64,000 nt of DNA from Protula sp. h YS-2021. Its lineage: Eukaryota; Annelida; Polychaeta; Sabellida; Serpulidae. Shown here one piece after another: positions 11,646 to 20,706 of this stretch. A program made the translations under genes and the position numbers. Each line of letters opens with the position of its first letter. Positions within the stretch are counted from its first letter, which is position 1. The notes under the pieces were generated by a model. The model did no database searches, was not told where the DNA came from, and was given only the letters and a program-made list of their open reading frames with translations. Location: positions 15,749,956 to 15,813,955 of the forward strand of contig OX457029.1 in assembly GCA_949752745.1 (NCBI GenBank), in the 5' to 3' direction.

Positions 11646-14263
11646 GACAAGTTTTCCAAATACAAAAAGGTTTCAAAATCAAATATCATCAGCCAATATA
11701 AATCCACGTTTTGGATCAGTGTTAATTATTTCTTACTAAGCGTGATATATGTCTGTCTGCCATCAATCGCAGTTTTTAAAGTCAGAAAAAAAGAAAATGA
11801 ATTGCTTGTACAAGAAGAATGATTTGAGTTGACGATACAAATCTTTCGATAAGTGATAATAAATTACTTGATGTCATGTTTTGTCCCTGCAGTTGGACTC
11901 AAAACACATTGCTTAAACTACACAATGGCCTATTGAGAAAAGTACAAAAGTTCCTATCTATCTGTATTTTCGTGTTCATAACATTAGTTCTTCAAAACTT
12001 CAATGCTTTAAATGCTACATATATACTAAATAATTAGGCTTACTCCACAGTAATTAGATTGAACACTGGGCTTTTAACTTATGTGGCAAAAAAGTACTAA
12101 AAGAAAACACCGGGCCAAAAGAAAATGTGTGTCTGTATCTCAGTAACAAACCGTGCGATGCAAGACTGTCAAGCAACGGTTGCCCACATGACTGCCATGG
12201 CATTCGCCAGATGTTAAGTACACTGAAATTACACCAAACTGAAAACAAACACCGAACTATAAATGTCCTCAAGAGAATTGTCTGGTCTCACTCGAATCCC
12301 ATCTGGAAAACTGGATCTCGAGGAAAATGCCCTACCCGTTTTCTATTTATGCCAGAGCAAAATTTTACATGATATAGGTAAAATATAGGTTTTTTTGTCA
12401 ACAAATTTCAATGTAAATCACAAATCACAAGCTTGTTTAGGCAGGAAACGTATCTGAAACGTTTCAAGACAAGTCAATCCCAACAGCAGAAGAAAATACA
12501 CTTGAAAGTTTCGAATTTTTTTCTAAAAATCGGATCGTAAAAAATCATCATCCGGAATATGTATTATTTGGAATAAATATTCCCGAAATGGTAAATCCCA
12601 TGTGCCAATTAATCGTAAGTTTTGGCCTGTTTTCTCAGTCTAGAAAACATGCATGCGTGTTTGATCAATACGTTTTTTTTACATTAGAAAGATAAAGTTG
12701 CGACTCAAAATCAACGTTGTTGGAGCGTCGTTGTGTCGATGCATTTTCGGCAGTGGTCATGAGAGATACGGCTCACAAATTTTCTAACTGATATCTTTTC
12801 ATTACAGGGTTAGTTCATGAGGCTGGGTGCTTGTAAAGACTATAAACAGTCTTTGGTGCTTCTACTGGATTCAGGGGAACGTGACGCGGGTAGATAACGC
12901 AAATTTACTGATCCTTTAAACGGGAGTGCATTTTCACTGGGGTGTGTTTTATAATTTAGAGGTCAAAGAAGCTCTTAAAGAAACCAATATATGTAAATAT
13001 ATATTCTGTCAGGGTGGTACTTTATTTATAATGAAAGCCAAACCAACTCCTGGATGACACAGGTGATGGGCGTCAAAACCGGTATTTATATTACACTAAA
13101 AAGGAATTTTTGCTGGTGTTACTGAAATTTTTACGAAAAAGGATCATAAGGCAACGTTATACTGCATTGAAAACGGATTTCAGCTGTTTCTGACAGAAGC
13201 TGGGTGAACACTACAGCCATGAGACAAGGCACACAACCTAGAAAGCAAAATCTATTTGTGAAAAGGAATTCCTATTTTTTCAAGATATTTTCTGCATTTC
13301 TCATTAAATTCTAGTTTCCGTTTCTGAATATTCTACATTTTGTGTTTTGCAATGCTAATGAAAATTCTACAATTAATTCTGCAGTATTTGAAGTTAAAAT
13401 GTAGTTCTTTACACCAAGAGGTTGACTAACTTTGTCCAATCGATTCGTTAAAATTTCTGGAGAATAGTTAAAATTCAAAGAGATATCCAGAAAAGTATCT
13501 CGAAAATTTAAGAAAAGCAGGAAGATAGATTTTACCTTCTACCGCCAGCACTCCACCGATTCAATTGAGAAAACAAGTTGGCTCTGAAAGTGCAATTATC
13601 CCCTTTGAAAGTATTGTGATAAACACTTTCTGTGAACACAATTACATTAATTGGCCCACGACAGAGGAGTGTGGGTGGGTATTCTGGTCAGCTAACAAGG
13701 TCCTTGATTGTACTAATGACAGAGCTGCCCCAGGATCGTGTCGTCTGGCGTCAACTCCACCCCAAGTATTCACTGAACACAGAAAAATACAAAACAGGCC
13801 GAATTGTTTTTGTCTAAAGAGATATTTCAATCACTTAGATTATGCACTAATTCCAACCACTTACAATGGGAGAATGCCCTCTTCCCACTCCTCTATTTTA
13901 CTTGAAACAGATTCCTTGTGACAGACAACCAGATAAAACATCTAAATTCATGTAACCTCACTATAACTAAATGTCCAGTTTTCTTGAGCCAACGCAGTAT
14001 GGTATCATATGTATCAAACAGATGGCTTTGCTATCTGCGGTTTGATGTTTTATTTCACATGGTCATTTGTGGCCAATATTTTCGCTAATATTTATTTTGC
14101 TTTGTTATTCCGAAAAATTTGTCAAAATATTGGAGAAAACTATTTTCTCATTAAAATCTTAACTAACGATAGGGATACTATCTTACTTTCTTAAAATTTC
14201 AGCGGACATCAGTACCTACCCGGCCATAATTTGTTTTGGTGGTTCGTAAAAAATACCAGGATA
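11646..14263. other. Non-coding stretch with one unrecognised 118-codon frame (13565-13921, +)
   Basis: Mostly AT-rich sequence. The frame at 13565-13921 on the plus strand begins without upstream support, has no recognisable domain, and overlaps open frames on both strands. That pattern fits a GC-richer patch rather than a gene. Frames at 12054-12372 overlap each other on opposite strands and are likewise unrecognised. No RNA gene was seen. Confidence 0.45.
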
Positions 14264-14265
14264 TA

Positions 14266-14980
14266 TACTCAACAAAAAAAGAAACGCAACACCTATAGAG
14301 GGGGTTAATTTTTTTTCTATTAGTATATTTAATTTTTCTTGTACATTCTGTTACTTGGAAAGTGATTGTCCAAACAATGTGTCAAAATCATTCCCCGCTC
14401 TATCTTACAACTTGAGCGAGCAGTCACGTGACCTAAACTCGTAGTCTAGGACATTGTGAAATAACCGCTGAGAGTTATTGAATTATTTTGTCATAGTCTC
14501 AAGCCTTAACAAAAGAGTGCACGTTGTACAAAATTTTAAGTTTCTGGAACGATCCTAACCGATGCCACGTTTAACCGCAATTGAGCGAGAGCGTGCGATC
14601 GGCATGCTCGAAAGTGGAAAAACGGCAACTGACGTGGCGCGGGCGTTTGGCGTCCACAAATCGACGGTTACTCGCCTGAGAATAAGATTAGATACAACAG
14701 GGTCCAAATCCGATCGTCCTAGAACGGGCAGGCCACGGTCAACGACCCCAGACCAGTTTACGTGGAGGACACACGAGATATTAGGCTTGTGAACTGCTTT
14801 TTGGATACCTTCAGTTTACGTAAGCATTACAGCGTAACGATAAGAATGTAGCTTTGAATTTTTAGAGAAATGAAATTATCTATTGATTCTGAGTCTATAC
14901 CTAAAATTTTGTTGTTATCTGTCCAGTATTGACAATATAACAGCCATTTGAAAAAGTTGCGTTTCTTTTTTTGTTGAGTA
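14266..14980 (+). mobile_element. Tc1/mariner deletion derivative, 715 bp, TA target duplication
   Basis: The ends are near-perfect inverted repeats: TACTCAACAAAAAAAGAAAC at 14266 and its complement ending at 14980, flanked on both sides by TA. The terminal sequence is of the widespread TACTCAACAAAAA...CGCAAC type found on Tc1-like elements. Inside is only the N-terminal DNA-binding part of a transposase (14562-14792). The catalytic DDE half has been lost, so the copy could move only with a transposase supplied elsewhere. Confidence 0.85.
14562..14792 (+). pseudogene. Truncated Tc1-like transposase, helix-turn-helix domain only
   Basis: The 76-codon frame starts MPRLTAIERERAIGMLESG and continues with a paired-type helix-turn-helix in which VARAFGVHKSTVTRL is the recognition helix region. 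A GRP-like linker follows (RPRTGRPRSTTP). These are the usual N-terminal features of Tc1 transposases. A full protein is about 340 residues with a DD34E catalytic core. Here the frame runs off after the linker and the element ends 190 bp later, so the catalytic domain is absent. The remaining product, if made, could bind transposon ends but not cut. Confidence 0.85.
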
Positions 14981-15091
14981 TATTGTCAAATAACCAATTT
15001 GTTACTGAAATCTCAACTGACACCAGGTGAATCCCGGACAAAAGCCCAATAGGACAAAACCCTAATCATTTTACAGAGGAGGAAAAATTGA

Positions 15092-15122
<31 letters not shown>

Positions 15123-15251
15123 TAACGACCCCAGCAACCCACTAGGGTCATATTGTGTCGGTTCTGTTGCTATTGGAAAACTCAGTTGAAACTAAGATCA
15201 ATTAAAATAGACAAAAAAGTAGTGTATAATCTAAAACCAACTAAGTTCAAT

Positions 15252-15500
15252 TTAAAACTTGCTGTACAGGTGTATTTCTTTCAAAAAAGAAATAATTTTG
15301 CTTGGTGTTACCTTTGTAAATAGGTCTTTCATGGAATTCACACTGTAGTAGCGTGAACGAATGATCTGAAAATCTGCACAATTGAGTAGAATATGTTTTA
15401 CAGTCGAATGTTCTTGACAACCAATACATTCTGGCGGCGCATCGCCTCTCAAAAGATATCCGTGGGTGATGTATATATGCCCGATTCGGGCTCTATGCAT
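15252..15500 (-). pseudogene. LINE C-terminal zinc-motif segment
   Basis: The minus-strand frame carries RARIGHIYITHGYL then a C-x2-C...H-x4-C motif (CIGC...HILLNC). This motif sits after RNase H in many I-clade and Jockey-clade LINEs. It is separated from the RNase H frame (15530-16171) by a stop and frameshift of about 30 bp. Confidence 0.75.
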
Positions 15501-15529
15501 AACCGTTGTGTCGCGAATATTGCCAAAAG

Positions 15530-16171
15530 CTAGCTGCCTTTGTCCAAGATTTGTCCAAGATTTGTTGGTTGGATTTGTAACAGTTTGTTATTTCTTTGTT
15601 CGTTCCACTTTTGTTGCCAAAGGTTTTTTACATAGCTTGAGATATGGGGTTTAAAGTCGGAGTATGGTATGAGAAGGTCGGATATGTTGTAGTTTAGCGC
15701 CTCTTTTGCTGCCTGGTCCGCAGCTTCATTACCCGATATGCCGACGTGGCTTGGCACCCAGCAAAACACTACGGATTTGCCTTGTTTGATTGCCCTTTCA
15801 TAACGTTCTATTAGGTCTAAAATCATCGTGTTCGACACCTGCAGATTTTCTAGTGATTGTAAGATCGATAAGGAATCGACACAGATAAGGAACTTTTTGT
15901 ACCTACTAATCTTGACGATTTCCATGGCTGGTTGGAGTGCCCGAACCTCCGCGAAAAAGATGGAAGAGCCGTTTGTTAATCTTGTTTTCAGGGTATTTGA
16001 TTTTTTAACTATTGAGGCAGCAATTTTGTTATCGAGTTTAGATTCGTCCGTGTATATGAAATGATGGTGAGGGTAAGTTTCCTTTATCTCAGCAAACCTA
16101 ACTTTAAACTCTTCAGCATTTGTTGTGTCTTTGGAAAAGTTTTGTTTATGGTTGGCCTTTGTATTTTCCAT
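15530..16171 (-). CDS. LINE RNase H domain (open 213-codon segment)
   Basis: This is the best-preserved part of the LINE. Visible RNase H residues are the first Asp in FIYTDESK, the Glu in FFAEVRALQ, the second Asp in ICVDSLSILQSL, and the block SHVGISGNEAADQAAK with the late His and Asp. The enzyme would degrade the RNA strand of the RNA:DNA hybrid during retrotransposition. The segment is open throughout, but it is part of a longer, broken polyprotein, so its first Met is not a real start. It overlaps the upstream frame (16084-16656) because of a frameshift near 16150. Confidence 0.8.
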   Translation of the reverse strand: MENTKANHKQNFSKDTTNAEEFKVRFAEIKETYPHHHFIYTDESKLDNKIAASIVKKSNTLKTRLTNGSSIFFAEVRALQPAMEIVKISRYKKFLICVDSLSILQSLENLQVSNTMILDLIERYERAIKQGKSVVFCWVPSHVGISGNEAADQAAKEALNYNISDLLIPYSDFKPHISSYVKNLWQQKWNEQRNNKLLQIQPTNLGQILDKGS

Positions 16172-16656
16172 GTTGGGTATTTTGAAACTTTTAGGTTTGC
16201 AATTTGCTCAACTTTGATTCCAGCATTATTAAGGTGGTCACGGATTCTAGTGCCAAAGGGTACGATAACCCTAGGGCGTGTGCTTAAGATTTCTGAATGG
16301 TCTTTTTCGAACACTGCCTTATGGGTGGGGTTTTCTTTATCTGCGTATAGTTTAATTGCATATTGCATTGAAAGTTTGATTCGTTGGATATCTAATGGTT
16401 GTTCATTTGATTCAACCTGAAGGCTTTCCGCAGGTGACGTTCTGAAAGCGTTAAGGCAGAGGCGAAGGCCTTGGTTTTGTATTGGGTTCAGCATCTTTAA
16501 GTACGAAGGCCTTGCTGATCCGTAGACGATGCTACCATAATCTATTCTAGATCTTATTAATGATCTATGCAGTTTTAATTTAGTACTGGTATCTGCTCCC
16601 CAGTGTTGGGCGGAGACGACTCGTACCGGGAGTTTCCGAAAAGAAGCTCCCCCCAT
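16084..16656 (-). pseudogene. LINE RT thumb/connection segment downstream of the MITE insertion
   Basis: On the minus strand the LINE portion begins at VVSAQHWGADTSTKLKLHRS and continues with SRIDYGSIVYGSA, typical of the region after reverse transcriptase in I-like elements. The first roughly 30 bases of the frame (16626-16656) belong to the inserted MITE. A frameshift near 16150 passes the reading to the RNase H frame. Confidence 0.75.
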
Positions 16657-17416
16657 ATAAAAGCCCCGGGGCTCTTATTAGGAAACTGTTTCCCAATAGA
16701 ACCCCGGGGCTTCTATTTGGAGTTAGAATAAAGACCTGAAAAAATCGTTTCCTAATAAAAGCCCCCTCCTTCCCTGCAACTCTTTTTAGAACTCGTGTTT
16801 TCTCGCAATGCAGACACAGTGCACTTTATCCTTTGATATAAGGCAGCCCCTATACATGTTCTGCGTCGTTGCTTAATCCTGTGCTTTGCACAAGGCGAAC
16901 AGACATCCCCCCTCCCCACTGCCACCTTTACTCCGGAGTATTACTGGAAATATAACGGGCCGAGTACTAAAACGGGCGGCGTGATGTTGCCCCTCCTTGC
17001 CTGCAAGTCTTTTTAGAACTCGTGTTTACTCGCAATACAGACACGGTGCACTTAATCCTTTGATGTGAGGCAAACCCCTAGACACGTTCTGCGTCGTTGC
17101 TTAATCCTGTGCTTCGCACAAGGCGACATCCCCCCATTTTACCAGACTTTTTTAGTTACTGTTGCTTTTGTGTTTTTGTTATTTTTGTGCGGATATCCGC
17201 AGCATGTAGCATTTAAATAAGAGATTGATGGTAAATTTTCTTTTTTTCCAATAAAAACTTATCGACAACCCCATCTAAAAAATAGAAGGCCCGGGGTTCT
17301 AATTAGGAAACTGTTTCCTAATCGAAGCCCCGGGGCTTCTATTTGGTTTCTTAATGAGCGCTTGAAATTGACCAGTTTCCAAATAGAAGCTCTGGGCTTT
17401 TTTCGGAAACCCCCGG
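16626..17416. mobile_element. MITE of about 0.79 kb with TA target duplication, inserted in the LINE
   Basis: The ends are inverted repeats CCGGG[A/G]GTTTCCGAAAA, flanked by TA at 16624-16625 and 17417-17418. Near both ends lies a roughly 60 bp direct repeat with AAGCCCCGGGGCTTCTATTTGG and ATTAGGAAACTGTTTCC boxes, itself partly palindromic. In the middle a segment of about 150 bp (16765-16910) is repeated at about 16985-17135. There is no transposase. The insertion point falls within the LINE reading frame. Confidence 0.85.
16765..17135. repeat. Internal direct duplication of about 150 bp inside the MITE
   Basis: The two copies share CTTTTTAGAACTCGTGTTT, CGCAAT.CAGACAC.GTGCACTT, CTGCGTCGTTGCTTAATCCT and GTGCTT.GCACAAGGCGA, with about 10 percent differences by eye. 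They are separated by about 75 bp. Confidence 0.75.
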
Positions 17417-17419
17417 TAG

Positions 17420-18184
17420 TAGGTTGAGTGCCTTTTGACATTTCCTCTTTACGTCTTTTATGTGGGGAATAAAATCTAGCTTCGAGTCCAGAATTAGACC
17501 AAGGGATTTGTTTTCCTTTACTACAGGTATCTGAGTGTTTGATAAGTATAAAACAGGGTCGTCGTGTGGCTTTCGCTTGTTGCAAAAGTGCATGCAGACT
17601 GTTTTGGTTTGCGAGAACTTGAAACCATTTTGGTCAGCCCATTTTTGAAGAGAGTTTATATTTTGCTGGAGGCAACGCTCGATAAGATTCATATTCTTAC
17701 CCTTGGCAGACACCGCAAAGTCGCAAAGTCATCTTACAAAGAGTGAGCTGTCTATTCCCTGGTTTGTTGCCCCTTTGATACTATTGATTTTGATAAGAAA
17801 CAACAGAATTGATAGAATGCATCCTTGAGGGTAGCCCTCTTCTTGCTCAAAATAGTCCGAGAAAATGGAACCCAGACGGACTTTAAGCCGCCTATCATTT
17901 AAAAACGCTTCAATGAACTCAGGAAGGCGATCTCGTACACCAAGGTCGTAGAGGTCTTGCATGACCCCGTGTTTCCCAGCCAAGGCTTTTTCTAAATCGA
18001 AGAAAACAGTGACGACATGTTCGTTATTGATAAAACCTTCTCTAATAAATGATTTGAGTCTAACCAGGTGATCTATGGTACTTCTTTCTTTTCTGAAGCC
18101 GCTTTTGATGTCAGTAAGCAGATGATTTTTCTCTAAACACCAAATTAGTCTTGCGGCTATCATTCGCTCTAATGTTTTGCACAA
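17420..18184 (-). pseudogene. LINE reverse transcriptase, broken
   Basis: On the minus strand the frame shows a GFRKERSTIDHLVRL block, the motif A region FFDLEKA, the block EEGYPQGCILS, and after a frameshift SAKGKNMNLIE...NGFKFSQTKT. The position where the catalytic [FY]-x-D-D box is expected (about 17720-17735) contains a stop and substitutions, so the polymerase is inactive. Reading stops at 17418, where the MITE begins. Confidence 0.8.
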
Positions 18185-18582
18185 TGAACTTCTCAGAGAT
18201 ATTGGGCGGTAATTTTCGGGATTAGTAGAATCCTTATTGGGTTTTGGGATTGGTATGATAGTGGCTTCTTTCCATATTTCAGGAAAGTGTCCTGTAGTCC
18301 AAACCTGGTTGAGTAGTTCTAGGAGGACTTCAAGGGTTTCCTCAGGTAGGTGTTTTTAAAACCTGGTAGTGCAGGTCGTCCGGTCCGGCAGCTGAGTCAT
18401 GTGAGTTATGTATAGCGTCTTTCAACTCAGGCGGAGTAAAGGTGCTATTGTACTCTTCCAAATTATTTGAGGTAAAGTCTATTGGTACTAGTTCTTTAAT
18501 TTCTTTTATTTGACGGAACGCAAGAGAGTAATTTTCAGATGAAGAGTTGAACTGAAAGGTTCTACCAAAGGTATTTGCTTTT

Positions 18583-18960
18583 TCATCGGGTTTTGTGATA
18601 GTTTGGTTGTTTGTAGTGAGGTGGTTTATGGGTTTTGAGATGTTTTTTACCAGATATTTTTCGAATTATCTCCCATACTTTTTTGGTTGAATTGGTTTTG
18701 TTCAATTTTGAGATATATTCCGCACAGGTTTGCTTTTTGCTTGCTTTGATGGTTCTGCGTGCTTCGGCACGTAGCCTTTTGTATTCAAGTTTGGTACTAT
18801 TGTCTGGGCTGATGTAGAATTGGTGCAGAGCTGTTTTCCGCATGGCTATTGCTTTTTTTGCAATCGTCGTTAAACCAACGTTTTTGTTGTTTTTTAGGAT
18901 TTCCGGAAGTTTTAGGTATGGTTTTTTCCATGATTGCCTGGATTAGAGCCGTAAAAATAA
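18583..18960 (-). pseudogene. LINE endonuclease-RT linker segment
   Basis: The minus strand reads WFNDDCKK (near 18870), then after a one-base shift KAIAMRKTALHQF...RRTIKASKK...KVWEIIRKISGKK. This is the conserved spacer between endonuclease and reverse transcriptase in I-like and Jockey-like LINEs. Endonuclease motifs further upstream are not seen; the element appears cut off at about 18960-19000. Confidence 0.7.
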
Positions 18961-19080
18961 AATTGGGTCGTCGTCGTGTGTAAAATGGTTGATTTTAAAA
19001 CCCCAATCCGGACAACAGAATTACAATTAAACAGAATAACAGCCATGTTGGTGTAAATGACCGCTGTCTTTAACTAAAAT

Positions 19081-19610
19081 TTTCAAGACAGTTTCAAGGC
19101 CTTTTCTCTGGTGTGAATTAAGTTTTTACTGATTTTTTTTTTTTTTGCCTTTATCCACACTTTCCGCTAATTTCTGCCCAACTACCAAAAAAAGTAATAG
19201 CCAGGTAAAGAGTAATGCCAGCTACCTTCACTTAAAATTTTAAGAAAGTAAGGCCATTGTCTAAGACGAAGTCAAAATTTTACCCAAAAATATTTTTTCG
19301 CCAATATTTCCTCCAGTAACACCCAAGTAGGCACGAATGTCCGCTTCCCTAATTCAAAATTTTAAGACGGTAAGATTATATATAACTGGCGTTACTTAAG
19401 GATTTTAGCAAGGAAATTGTTATTTTGCCAATATTGTCGCCAATGTTTTCCGAATTACGAATTAGTAAAATTTCAAGAGAGCAAAGGCCATTTCTCTGGT
19501 GTGATTTTACTGATTCTTTTGCGCAAAAATTTCCACCAATATTTGGCGAATCACCAAAAAAAGCAACAGCCAGATAGGTAGTAATGTCTGCTACCTTCAT
19601 TTAAATTTTG
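19081..19610. repeat. Two diverged copies of a repeat of about 150 bp, offset about 390 bp
   Basis: The box TTTCTCTGGTGTGA followed by TTTTACTGATT, then CACCAAAAAAAG.AA.AGCCAG.TA and GCTACCTTCA.TTAAA, occurs at about 19105-19240 and again at 19490-19605. The middle part (about 19245-19480) contains looser relatives with CCAATATTTCC and GCCAATATTG boxes. It looks like an old tandem repeat array. No coding potential. Confidence 0.55.
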
Positions 19611-20101
19611 TTTTTTTCCCCTAATATGTCCTCCCGGTGGGTGCTTAAGTTTCTTACTTTAACCAAAATGTCAAGCCATTCAGGCTGGAGACCTAGGAGA
19701 AGCTACATTTTTTAACTCCTATAAAGATTGCTATGGCCTGCTTCTGTAGAATACACGACACAAGGCAATTCGCACATTTCTGGCACACAAATTCCAGTGC
19801 AATTTCGCATGAATCCGTAACTCCAAGAAACTACATATATTTCCAGACGCTAACTTGGCCACATCTTTTTATTTTCATTGGCACTTAATAGACCCGATTA
19901 TTAGACACATTAAATCTTATCGCTTTCGTGCTGATTTCATCATTCAGCTTTTTCAGAAATTGTGACGAGGTCACTTTTAAATTGAAATTCTCATTTTCCA
20001 TTAATAAGTAAAACCATTCATGGTTTACTGCTGGTTTTAACTACACACACAACTGGCATAGCAACAACCAATAAAAACAACAGTATTGATCTTCTCAATA
20101 A

Positions 20102-20107
20102 TTTATT
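20102..20107 (-). terminator. Candidate polyadenylation signal for CFAP58
   Basis: AATAAA on the minus strand, about 470 bp downstream of the CFAP58 stop codon at 20580-20582. It is the nearest canonical hexamer noticed on that strand; a variant signal closer to the stop may be used instead. Confidence 0.35.
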
Positions 20108-20579
20108 TGTTTAACAAATGTTCAAAACATACTTAAAAATGTATCACAGAATGAAAACAAAATCTACAAATAATTTTAACAAAATAGTGAGGGAAACAGC
20201 TTAAAATCTTCCGCTATGCTTGCCAGAATATAAAAACAATTAAAACTGAAAGTATATTGTAAATAAAATGTCCAGAATTATTATTTTTTAAACTGAATGC
20301 TAATATATTTCAGTGTTACTCTAATCGATAACTGAAGAAAATCCAAGCTATTGACAGAAATAAGCCAATCACAGTAGATCAAACAATCATTTGAAAAAAA
20401 AAACATGTTGGTGTGAATGCTGGCTCTCGATGCGACGAAGTGTGATTATGACTCGGGCAGAAAATTATCGTTACGTTATTCGTTTATCACAGTTCACTGC
20501 TGCCCACGACAGTGACTCAGCAGTTTCAAGAATACGGTGTTGTCAGCATGTTGACAGTAACTGTTCGCTTGGTGTATCA

Positions 20580-20706
20580 CTACGCCTGGCTCGGCTGCTG
20601 CGACGGCTGCTTGAGGTTAAAGCCCCCTCCCGTGAACCGTGGTTTCTCCGTGTTTTGCGGCTGTATCAATGGTGCGCCTGCTTGTGCTATAGCCCGTTCT
20701 CGCTCT
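20580..20706 (-). CDS. CFAP58: CFAP58 terminal coding exon
   Basis: The exon follows a TTTTGACAG acceptor and completes a split Lys codon left by the exon ending at 21058. It reads ERERAIAQAG...EKPRFTGGGFNLKQ and stops at TAG (20580-20582). The TGGGF motif matches the C-terminus of vertebrate CFAP58. Without this exon the frame would seem to stop at 21054-21056, but that TAA lies inside the GTAAGC splice donor. Confidence 0.9.

Larger units (their letters stand above)
15085..19000 (-). mobile_element. 5'-truncated I-like (RNase H-bearing) LINE retrotransposon
   Basis: Read on the minus strand, the element runs from about 19000 to a tail of TCAA repeats at about 15085-15122. In order it shows the end of the endonuclease region and linker (about 18960-18583), reverse transcriptase (18184-17420), thumb/connection (16656-16084), RNase H (16171-15530) and a C-terminal zinc motif (15500-15252). 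Domain order and RNase H place it in the I superclade. The endonuclease is almost wholly missing, which is typical 5' truncation. Frames shift several times and the copy is dead. A MITE at 16626-17416 splits it. The 5' limit is approximate. Confidence 0.85.

Noticed and set aside
13565..13921. 118-codon plus-strand frame as a gene
   Set aside because: No domain, no splice or promoter support, and overlapping open frames on the other strand; it is kept only as a note on the surrounding stretch.
15828..16420. Plus-strand frames over the LINE
   Set aside because: They are the antisense of the RNase H and thumb region of the minus-strand LINE.
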